Assembly (NCBI GenBank): GCA_035259385.1
Contig: DATFWL010000206.1
Span: forward strand, 1 to 5,091
Reading direction: 5' to 3'
Length of the DNA stretch: 5,091 bases
Source of the DNA: QHWK01 sp035259385
Lineage (GTDB): Bacteria; Acidobacteriota; Vicinamibacteria; Vicinamibacterales; CAVVIG01
Positions 1-5,091 of this stretch are shown one piece after another. Positions within the stretch are counted from its first letter, which is position 1; each line of letters opens with the position of its first letter. A program made the position numbers and the translations under genes. The notes beneath the pieces were generated by a model. The model ran no database searches, was not told where the DNA came from, and saw only the letters and a list, made by a program, of their open reading frames with translations.

Positions 1-213
1 ACGGCGGCCGCATGATCCCGGACAGCAGACCACGCGGAGCCGCGGGTCCGCACGTCTGCGGCGAATGCCGGGACACGCGGCCTCTCCGTCAGTTGAGAAA
101 GTGGCAAGCGTGCCCCCGAACTCCGCGCGGCTGCTCTCCCGTCTTCCCCGTGCCGCCTGAAATGACGAGAACTCGCGCACGAAATTCCAGAATGTCCATG
201 AAGACAGCTCCGC
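1..213. other. unassigned 5' flank, no supported gene
   Basis: I see no coding sequence here that I can defend. The short open frames on the + strand have no recognisable family sequence, and the long minus-strand frame covering part of it is the antisense shadow of the toxin-antitoxin genes. The only structure is a weak GC-rich inverted repeat, GCCGC at 39-43 with GCGGC at 58-62, with no T-run after it, so it is not a convincing terminator. The first few codons could be the tail of an upstream gene (a TGA lies at 13-15), but this cannot be judged from the window. Confidence 0.5.
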
Positions 214-248
214 TTGCCTGAATATCCCAGAACAGGGATAATCGTGAA
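214..248 (+). promoter_or_regulatory. predicted promoter and HigA-type operator of the toxin-antitoxin operon
   Basis: A sigma70-like promoter can be read as TTGCCT (214-219, 4 of 6 matches to the -35 consensus), a 17-bp spacer, and GATAAT (237-242, 5 of 6 matches to the -10 consensus). An inverted repeat, TATCCC (223-228) and GGGATA (235-240) separated by 6 bp, lies across the spacer and the -10. It extends by two further pairs (GA at 220-221 with TC at 242-243) after one mismatch. HigA-type antitoxins usually repress their own operon by binding such a dyad, so this is a natural operator candidate. Transcription would be expected to begin about 7 nt past the -10, at or next to the GTG at 249, so the message may be leaderless. 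No Shine-Dalgarno is visible before that GTG. Promoter and operator functions are inferred from sequence pattern only. Confidence 0.55.
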
Positions 249-631
249 GTGCGTCGTGTCTCGGCCTCCCACGAGAAGCCGTTGCACTGGGTCGGGTCGG
301 CCAAGCGCGACTTTTTGAGCTTTCCCGCGACGGTGAAGGACGACATGGGGAACGCTCTCGGCATCGCGCAGTTCGGCGGAACGGCGCCAACGGCGAAGCC
401 GTGGAAAGGTCTCGGTCCGGTGTGCTGGAGATCGTCGAGTCGCACGACGGAAACGCCCATCGAGCGGTGTACACGGTTCGATTCGAGCAGGCGGTGTACG
501 TGCTTCACGCGTTCCAGAAAAAGTCGCCGTCCGGCATCCGGACGGCCAAGCCGGACGTCGATCTGGTCGAGCAAAGACTGAAACAAGCGCAGCGAGATTT
601 CGAGGAGCACTATGGCAAAACGACGCGCTGA
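249..631 (+). pseudogene. HigB-like (Gp49/DUF891 family) toxin, disrupted by a one-base frameshift
   Basis: The product would be a RelE-fold mRNA-cleaving toxin of the phage Gp49-like HigB family, acting on ribosome-bound mRNA and neutralised by the antitoxin encoded next to it. The family sequence is split between two frames. From the GTG at 249, residues 1-56 give the N-terminal half, with the family-like segments KPLHWVGSAKRDFLSFP and AKPWKGLG. From 419 the sequence continues in a different frame with GVLEIVE, RAVYTVRF and VYVLHAFQKKSPSGI, ending at the TGA at 629-631. One extra base near 417-419 (for example CCGG read as CCGGG, giving GLG-P-GVLEIVE) would restore a continuous protein of about 127 residues, a normal family length. 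As written, the first frame runs into unrelated residues and stops at 581, and a GTG at 401 could only give a 76-residue C-terminal piece. I see no slippery heptamer, so programmed frameshifting is unlikely. A sequencing or assembly error remains possible. Confidence 0.8.
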
Positions 632-953
632 ATCGGCCAGGATCACTCGCGGGTCCACGAACGTTTTCGAGGATCTCGGATATCCAGATGCCGCTGAACG
701 CCAAGCGAAATTGCGGCTGGCGTACGCACTGAACAAGGTGCTCGAGACGCGTGAGCTGTCGCAGGGTGATGCTGCCAAGGTGTTGGGAGTTACGCAGCCG
801 AAGGTCTCGGCACTTCGTCACTACAAGCTGGCAGGCTTCTCCGTTGAACGCCTGATGAACCTGCTGACGGCGCTCGACCAAGATGTCGAGATCGTGATTC
901 GGAGAAAGCCCCGCTCGCGGAAGACTGGTCGGATCAGCGTGGTCGCAGCTTGA
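612..953 (+). CDS. higA: HigA-like XRE-family antitoxin
   Basis: This 113-residue protein is the DNA-binding antitoxin partner of the HigB-like toxin. It should bind and neutralise the toxin and repress the shared promoter. The N-terminal part contains NVFEDLGYPDAAE (residues 17-29), typical of the HTH_37/COG5606 antitoxin group. A helix-turn-helix follows at about residues 49-73 (LSQGDAAKVLGVTQPKVSAL), with recognition helix near 61-73. The C-terminal part contains LDQDVEIVIRRKP (88-100) and a basic tail. Its ATG lies inside the toxin reading frame and overlaps the toxin end by 20 nt, the toxin-first order usual for HigBA, which suggests translational coupling. It is intact although the toxin frame is broken. 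The ADOP permease begins 13 nt after its stop. The family assignment is firm; neutralisation of this particular toxin and autorepression are inferred from the family. Confidence 0.88.
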   Translation: MAKRRAESARITRGSTNVFEDLGYPDAAERQAKLRLAYALNKVLETRELSQGDAAKVLGVTQPKVSALRHYKLAGFSVERLMNLLTALDQDVEIVIRRKPRSRKTGRISVVAA

Positions 954-966
954 GCACAATTTCCAT

Positions 967-3414
967 ATGTGGGACGCCCTCGGCCTTGACGTTCGGCACT
1001 CCATCCGCAGTTTGCGACGGGCGCCGACCTTCTCCTTGATCGTCATCGTCACGCTGACGGTGGCGATGGGCGCGACCACGGCGGTCGGCAGCCTGCTCAA
1101 CGCACTCGTCTTCCGGAAACTCGCGCTGCCCAGTCCAGAACAGCTCGTGGCCCTCTCGGCCACCGATGCGCGCGGCAACGCGACGGGGTACTTCTATGCC
1201 GACACGTTCGCGGCGTACCGCAGCGCGCAGCGCTCCTTCGCGCAGCTGTCGATGTACTCCGGCGGAGGACTCGTCCATGTCGAGGCGCCGTCCGAAGCGT
1301 TTGACGCGTCGGCAGAAAGGGTCTTGCCGAACTATTTCGACATGCTTGGCGCGCGGCTGTCGGCGGGCCGGTTCTTCGCCGATTCCGACGATGCCGTCAT
1401 CGTGATCAGCGAGAAGTTCCGCCGCCGTCTGTTCGGGAATGCCTCCGGCGTCGGCGAGACGATCAAGGTCGACGCGCTGCCTGTGACGGTGATCGGCGTC
1501 GCGGCGAACGGCTCCAATGGCCTGGAAGCTGACTATCCGGCCGACCTCTTCGTGCCTTTCGCGCCTGTGCGAGCGGCCCCCGGCGACCCGCCGAGGCCGG
1601 CTCGATCGTGGAACCTGGTCGGACGCCTCGCGCGCGGCGTGTCCATCGGCACGGCGCGCGCGGAACTGATCGCGCTGTGGCCGTCGATTCAGGCGGCGAC
1701 GCTGCCGACCACACTTCCCGAATCCGAGCGGGAGGCGCTGCTCCGTCAGCGGGTGGATGTCGAGCCGCTCGCGACGGGCTTCTCCGGTCTCCGAGACCGG
1801 TACGGCACCACGCTCCGAATGGTCCTGGGACTCATGGGGCTGCTCCTCGCGGTCGCGTGCGCCAACCTTGCGGGCCTCGCGCTGGCGCGCTCGCTGATGC
1901 GGCGGCACCAGGTCGCGATTCGTCTCGCGCTCGGTGGCGGCGCGCCACGCGTGTTCTGGCAGCTTCTGCTCGACGGCCTTCTGCTGTCGGCGGTCGCGTT
2001 CGCCGGTGCGGTTCCGCTCGCGTCGGGGATGGTCCAACTGCTACGGGCGACGCTGCTGGCCGACGCCATCGGGTCCCGGACGTTTCCTCCGGCGACACCT
2101 GATGCCGGCGTGCTGGCCGCGGCGGCGCTGCTGACGCTGTTGGTGGGCGTGACGATCGGCCTCGTCTCCGCGTGGCGGTCGGTCACGGTTGGCGTGGACG
2201 AAGGCTTGCGTCGCGGCCGGCGCATCGTCGGCTCGTTCGGACGGTTCGGGTGCGGCCTGCTCGTGGCGCAGGTCGCGATGTCGATGACCTGCCTCGTCGC
2301 GGCCGGACTCTTCATGTCCACGCTCGCGCGTCTGCGCGGAAACGACAGTTCGCTCCAGTCGCAGCGCATCGTTTTCACTCGCGCCTATCGCGAGCCCGGC
2401 GATCATGCGGTCTTGACGCCGGAGTACTACCGGGCGCTCGTGTCCGACCTCGCCCGGATGCCCGGGGCAGAGGCGGCGGCGCTGTCCGTGTACTACCCGA
2501 CGTACTACGGCCGGCCCGAGCCGATCCCCACAGAGCGCTACACTCGGGCCGACGGCGATGCGTCATCGGAAGTTGCGGCGTGGCCCGAGTTCGTGTCGCC
2601 CGGCTTCTTCGACTTGTTCCGGCTGCCGCGACTGCAGGGGCGCGACATCACGTGGACCGATGGTCCGGGGAAGCCCGACGTGGCGCTGCTATCGGCGTCG
2701 CTCGCGCGCGCGCTGTTCCCCGCAGACGACGCTGTCGGACATCACCTTCGGCTCGTCGGCCCGCAGCCTCGTGACCTCGACGTGATCGGCGTCGTCGCCG
2801 ATGCAGCGTATCTCAAGCTCGACGACCCGCGACCGTTCGTCGTCTTCCGACCGATTCTGCAGGACCTCGCGCGGTCGCAGTTTCCGATGGCCTACGTTCG
2901 CGCGAGCGGCGACCTCGCGACCGTGCGCGATGGCTACGCGCACGTTGTGAAGACGCTGGGGCATCGATTGCTGCGCGGCTTCATCACATCATCGGAATGG
3001 GTCAACCATGCGCTGTTGAGGGAGCGTTTCATAGCGGGCCTGGCGGCCTTCGCAGCGGCGCTCACGAGCGTGCTGGCGTGCATGGGCGTGTACGGGCTGC
3101 TCGTGTACTCCGTCACCGCGCGGGTTCGGGAAATCGGCGTGCGCCTGGCGCTTGGCGCCTCTCGCGGGACCGTCATCTGGATTATCGTGCGGGACGGCTT
3201 GGCGATCGCGGTGCCCGGTGTGCTCCTCGGTGCTCCGTGCGCGTGGGCTGCCGCGCGGCTCGCACAGGCACAACTCTACGGCATTGCCCCGGGTGATCCC
3301 CGAATGCTGGCGATCGCCGCAGCCCTATCCCTTGCGACCGTGCTCGCGGCGTCATTGCTTCCGGCGCTGCGCGCATCGAGGATGGCGCCGGTCGAAGCAC
3401 TGCGCGAGGACTAA
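967..3414 (+). CDS. ADOP-class FtsX/MacB-like ABC transporter permease (815 aa), short form
   Basis: This is an inner-membrane permease with the duplicated layout of acidobacterial ADOP proteins. Domains in order: a first membrane segment (about residues 22-46), a MacB-type periplasmic domain (about 47-280, with NYFDMLGARLSAGRFF at 122-137), a first FtsX domain (about 281-402, with AIRLALGGG at 317-325), a linking membrane segment (about 429-452), a second periplasmic domain (about 453-685, with SPGFFDLFRLPRLQGRD at 544-560), and a second FtsX domain (about 687-802, with REIGVRLALGAS at 721-732). It ends with the class-typical RASRMAPVEALRED. I count about eight membrane segments. The start is the ATG at 967: the frame stays open upstream to 898 without another ATG, GTG or TTG, and no clear Shine-Dalgarno precedes it. 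It lacks the N-terminal cytoplasmic domain seen in the second permease of this window. No ATP-binding subunit is encoded nearby, as expected for an orphan permease. The substrate is unknown. Confidence 0.93.
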   Translation: MWDALGLDVRHSIRSLRRAPTFSLIVIVTLTVAMGATTAVGSLLNALVFRKLALPSPEQLVALSATDARGNATGYFYADTFAAYRSAQRSFAQLSMYSGGGLVHVEAPSEAFDASAERVLPNYFDMLGARLSAGRFFADSDDAVIVISEKFRRRLFGNASGVGETIKVDALPVTVIGVAANGSNGLEADYPADLFVPFAPVRAAPGDPPRPARSWNLVGRLARGVSIGTARAELIALWPSIQAATLPTTLPESEREALLRQRVDVEPLATGFSGLRDRYGTTLRMVLGLMGLLLAVACANLAGLALARSLMRRHQVAIRLALGGGAPRVFWQLLLDGLLLSAVAFAGAVPLASGMVQLLRATLLADAIGSRTFPPATPDAGVLAAAALLTLLVGVTIGLVSAWRSVTVGVDEGLRRGRRIVGSFGRFGCGLLVAQVAMSMTCLVAAGLFMSTLARLRGNDSSLQSQRIVFTRAYREPGDHAVLTPEYYRALVSDLARMPGAEAAALSVYYPTYYGRPEPIPTERYTRADGDASSEVAAWPEFVSPGFFDLFRLPRLQGRDITWTDGPGKPDVALLSASLARALFPADDAVGHHLRLVGPQPRDLDVIGVVADAAYLKLDDPRPFVVFRPILQDLARSQFPMAYVRASGDLATVRDGYAHVVKTLGHRLLRGFITSSEWVNHALLRERFIAGLAAFAAALTSVLACMGVYGLLVYSVTARVREIGVRLALGASRGTVIWIIVRDGLAIAVPGVLLGAPCAWAAARLAQAQLYGIAPGDPRMLAIAAALSLATVLAASLLPALRASRMAPVEALRED

Positions 3415-3518
3415 CATCTGGATCGCGGCCATCATTTGCGACGCCCACGCCTGAAGACATGACATCCCGCTCATCATTTTCTTGACTCGCTGGGTTCGTT
3501 GTGGCTGATCGACGACGA

Positions 3519-3538
3519 GGGCCGGAGCCGATCGGCCC
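3519..3538. repeat. GC-rich inverted repeat downstream of the first permease
   Basis: GGGCCG (3519-3524) and CGGCCC (3533-3538) form a perfect 6-bp stem with an 8-nt loop, about 105 bp past the permease stop. No T-run follows on either strand, so it does not meet the usual picture of a factor-independent terminator. It could still pause transcription or protect the 3' end of the message, which is speculation. Confidence 0.4.
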
Positions 3539-3742
3539 GGCCTGAAACAAGACCAGATACTGCGATGACCTGTTGCGCTGACGTGGTCACGCAGCCTCAC
3601 TCCACAGCTGCAAGTACCGCTGGTTGCACGCCCCCGATTTGAACACGCTCGAAACACCGGCTCTGAAATCGTGGGCCGAGGGCCGGCAGTCGTGGCCCCC
3701 CGCACCGTCGTCAACTGTAACAGTCGATGACCGTTGCTGCGT

Positions 3743-3768
3743 GGTGGGTGCACGCGGTGGGCGCACGT
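3743..3768. repeat. imperfect tandem duplication of a 13-bp unit
   Basis: GGTGGGTGCACGC (3743-3755) is followed directly by GGTGGGCGCACGT (3756-3768). The two copies agree at 11 of 13 positions. The first copy contains the palindrome GTGCAC. Two copies only, with no sign of a larger array; it may be a replication-slippage product or a pair of binding sites. Confidence 0.5.
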
Positions 3769-4087
3769 CGACTTCACCCGCATCAACATTGAGCTGACTA
3801 TTGACTAAAAAGAAATCGAGGAGAATTTGAAGGCCGCGATCTTTGGCGGGTTCGCTGGCGTTTGCATGCTCCTGCGTCGCTGGGTCGGTCTCCTTAATGA
3901 GCCGCAAGTCTCAGGAAATCGCACGGAGCTTCACCATTGGCGGGCGCAGTGGTGCGCGCACGGAAACGTTGGTGATGTGGAATCATCGACATCAGTTAAA
4001 CGATGGTGGCAACGCGAACGGGCAGGGGAGCAGTTCTGGCGTCTTCGCACGATTCAGCAGCGCCAGCTTGACGCCGGTGATGTTTTC

Positions 4088-4102
4088 TCGAAGCTGCTTC
4101 GA
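4088..4102. repeat. 15-bp perfect odd palindrome
   Basis: TCGAAGC (4088-4094) and GCTTCGA (4096-4102) flank a single central T. A hairpin with a one-base loop cannot form well, so the pattern suits binding by a dimeric protein better than an RNA structure. It lies about 240 bp before the PadR start. No function can be assigned, and a chance palindrome is not excluded. Confidence 0.4.
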
Positions 4103-4285
4103 TCGTCAGCACTAGTCACCGCGCTCGCGCCGCCGATGCCATAACCAGCTCGACCCGCCAAACTCAGACCGTTTGTTCCAACCATCCGTAATACCGTCGC
4201 GTTGGCATCGAGGATTTGTGCGGCTGCAGGCGTACCATACGACACATCGCCGCGCGCAGATTCTCTGAGCCGAGACACGGCCTGG

Positions 4286-4318
4286 TTGAACTCGACTTCC
4301 ATAGTTTACCTATGGTAG
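4286..4318 (+). promoter_or_regulatory. predicted PadR operator and promoter of the padR-permease operon
   Basis: A strong inverted repeat, CCATAG (4299-4304) and CTATGG (4310-4315) around a 5-bp centre TTTAC, extends by two more pairs (CT at 4296-4297 with AG at 4317-4318) after one mismatch. It is centred about 34 bp upstream of the PadR start codon. PadR-family regulators bind AT-containing dyads of this kind and commonly repress their own genes, so it is the best operator candidate in this half of the window. A weak promoter can be drawn over it, TTGAAC (4286-4291) and TATGGT (4311-4316), each 4 of 6 matches, but with a long 19-bp spacer. The dyad is seen directly; its role is inferred. 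Confidence 0.55.
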
Positions 4319-4325
4319 CCTCGCT

Positions 4326-4330
4326 AGGAG
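4326..4330 (+). promoter_or_regulatory. ribosome binding site of the PadR gene
   Basis: AGGAG lies 10 nt before the ATG at 4341 and is the clearest Shine-Dalgarno in the window. It supports that ATG as the PadR start. Confidence 0.65.
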
Positions 4331-4340
4331 TGGCCGCCAC

Positions 4341-4673
4341 ATGCGTGAGGAAACCGATTTTCCGACGGGAACACTGTACATGCTGGTGCTGAAGACACTG
4401 GCCCGAATCGGGCCGATGCACGGGTACGGCATTGCCCAGTACATCCAGCAAACGACCGGCGACGTGCTGCAGATCGAGGAAGGAAGTCTGTACCCGGCGC
4501 TGCAGCGGATGCTGATCAAGGGTTGGGTCAAAGCGGCCTGGCGCCAGACGGAAAACAAACGGCGGGCCCGCTATTACACGCTCACGCCGGCCGGACGCAG
4601 GCAGCTCGTCGCGGAAATTAAGCAGTTCGAGCGCGCGAACGCCGCGATCCGCCGCGTGATTCAGCCAGCATAG
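4341..4673 (+). CDS. PadR-family transcriptional regulator (110 aa)
   Basis: This is a small winged-helix regulator of the PadR family, of the short type found directly upstream of ADOP permeases. The winged-helix domain fills most of the protein: GTLYMLVLKTLARIGPMHGYGIAQ begins near residue 10, the signature EEGSLYPALQRMLIKGW lies at about 46-62, and the wing carries RRARYYTLTPAGRRQL at about 74-89. A short C-terminal helix with EIKQFERANAAIRRVI would serve in dimer formation. The length matches the family. The start is backed by AGGAG at good spacing. The permease gene begins 8 nt after the stop, so the two are almost certainly one operon, and the dyad at 4296-4318 is the likely binding site for autorepression. 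The inducing signal is not visible from the sequence. Confidence 0.93.
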   Translation: MREETDFPTGTLYMLVLKTLARIGPMHGYGIAQYIQQTTGDVLQIEEGSLYPALQRMLIKGWVKAAWRQTENKRRARYYTLTPAGRRQLVAEIKQFERANAAIRRVIQPA

Positions 4674-4681
4674 GTAGCGAC

Positions 4682-5091
4682 GTGAACGAGCTCTGGCGCA
4701 AGCTCACCGGCTTTCTGCGTCGGCGAGACATCGAGGCCGACCTCCGCGAAGAGATCCAGACGCATCTCGCCATGAAAGCCGCGGATGTCGGCGATGACGC
4801 CGCCCGGCGCCAGTTCGGCAATGTGACCTTGATCGTGGAGCAATCGCGCGACGCTTGGAGGTGGCCGTGGCTGGAAGGAGCCGCGCGGGATGTCCGCTAC
4901 GGCGTTCGCATGATGGTCAAGCGGTCGGGATTCTCCGTGGTGGTTATCGTCACTATCGCCGTCGGCATCGGCGCCACGAGCGCGATGTTCTCGCTCGTGA
5001 ACGCCGCGTTGCTCCGACCGCTGCCGTACCCGGCCTCCGAGCGGCTGGCGTCGCTCAGCGAGACGAGGCTTGCGGCCGATCAGCTGTCGAG
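4682..5091 (+). CDS. ADOP-class FtsX/MacB-like permease, N-terminal part (cut by window end)
   Basis: Reading from the GTG at 4682 gives 136 residues that run open to the window edge. Residues 1-65 form the cytoplasmic N-terminal domain of PadR-linked ADOP permeases: MNELWRKLTGFLRRRDIEAD, then LREEIQTHLAMKAADV, and ARRQFGNVTLIVEQSRD. The MacB-type part follows, with RDVRYGVRMM (69-78) and a first membrane segment at about 84-108 (GFSVVVIVTIAVGIGATSAM at 83-102). GTG is chosen because it opens the conserved N-terminal domain; the first ATG in frame is residue 31, inside that domain. A weak AGGT (4672-4675), overlapping the PadR stop, precedes it by 6 nt. Over 60 aligned residues I count 27 identical to the start of the first permease, so the two are paralogues. 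Full-length members are usually about 800 residues or more, so most of this gene lies outside the window. Confidence 0.92.
   Translation, partial: MNELWRKLTGFLRRRDIEADLREEIQTHLAMKAADVGDDAARRQFGNVTLIVEQSRDAWRWPWLEGAARDVRYGVRMMVKRSGFSVVVIVTIAVGIGATSAMFSLVNAALLRPLPYPASERLASLSETRLAADQLS

Larger units (their letters stand above)
3415..4295. other. long gene-free interval with scattered small repeats
   Basis: I find no gene I can defend in this interval. Two overlapping + strand frames (TTG starts at 3827 and 3843) and several minus-strand frames (3587-3907 and 4054-4302 among them) show no family sequence, and no frame is clearly favoured. Some minus-strand stretches look protein-like in short runs but are split between frames, so a decayed gene is possible though unproven. 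A GAGGAG at 3818-3823 sits only 3 nt before the TTG at 3827, too close for normal initiation. Structures listed separately are a GC stem-loop at 3519-3538, a tandem repeat at 3743-3768 and a palindrome at 4088-4102. Confidence 0.6.

Noticed and set aside
405..420. Programmed ribosomal frameshift in the toxin gene
   Set aside because: No slippery heptamer is present at the frame change; a one-base loss is simpler.
401..631. GTG-started 76-codon frame as a complete gene
   Set aside because: It is only the C-terminal part of the toxin family; the N-terminal part lies just upstream in another frame, so a frameshifted single gene explains both.
89..778. Minus-strand open frame of 229 codons over the toxin-antitoxin region
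   Set aside because: The + strand shows recognisable toxin and antitoxin sequence here; the minus frame has none.
934..2037. Minus-strand open frame of 367 codons opposite the first permease
   Set aside because: It is very rich in Arg, Glu and Gln with no family sequence, as expected for the antisense of a GC-rich gene; the + strand permease is clear over the same bases.
3470..3540. Factor-independent terminator after the first permease
   Set aside because: The T4 run at 3477-3480 has no stem before it, and the GC stem at 3519-3538 has no T-run after it on either strand.
3636..3644. GATTTGAAC, which on the minus strand looks like a tRNA T-loop
   Set aside because: The flanking bases do not form the T-stem, and no acceptor, D or anticodon arms can be drawn.
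3587..3907. Minus-strand frame of 106 codons with a short protein-like stretch
   Set aside because: The start would be TTG only, a stop lies 6 nt upstream of it, and no family sequence is visible.
3995..4001. GTTAAAC as an integron attC core site
   Set aside because: No matching inverse core with paired arms was found within a suitable distance.
3827..4144. TTG-started + strand frame of 105 codons with a GAGGAG before it
   Set aside because: The spacing to the TTG is only 3 nt, the product is unrecognised, and another frame overlaps it almost fully.
1..5091. Insertion sequence, CRISPR array or prophage
   Set aside because: No transposase, integrase or phage structural gene, no terminal inverted repeats with target duplications, and no regularly spaced repeats were seen.

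Overview
The window reads as chromosomal DNA of a GC-rich bacterium, most likely an acidobacterium. The main clue is the pairing of a short PadR-family regulator with an FtsX/MacB-type permease of the ADOP class (acidobacterial duplicated orphan permease), plus a second ADOP permease upstream. This type of locus is a hallmark of Acidobacteriota, but related loci occur in Gemmatimonadota and neighbouring phyla, so the phylum call is an inference. All genes I can support are on the + strand.

Left part (about 214-953): a HigBA-type type II toxin-antitoxin module. A promoter-like TTGCCT-N17-GATAAT overlaps an inverted repeat that is a good operator candidate. The toxin gene (249-631) is broken by an apparent one-base loss near 417-419: its first 56 residues lie in one frame and the rest of the family sequence continues in another. 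The antitoxin (612-953) overlaps the toxin end by 20 nt and appears intact.

Middle (967-3414): an 815-residue ADOP permease with two MacB periplasmic domains and two FtsX domains. It starts 13 nt after the antitoxin stop, has no obvious Shine-Dalgarno and no upstream PadR gene. It may therefore be read from the toxin-antitoxin promoter. No ATPase gene is present in the window.

Gap (3415-4340): about 0.9 kb with no gene I can defend. It holds a GC stem-loop, a 13-bp imperfect tandem repeat and a 15-bp odd palindrome.

Right part (4296-5091): an operator-like dyad, a good Shine-Dalgarno, a PadR regulator (4341-4673), and, 8 nt later, a GTG-started second ADOP permease cut off by the window end. 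This second permease carries the N-terminal cytoplasmic domain typical of PadR-linked ADOPs, which the first permease lacks. The PadR protein probably represses its own operon with this permease. The substrates of both permeases cannot be told from the sequence.
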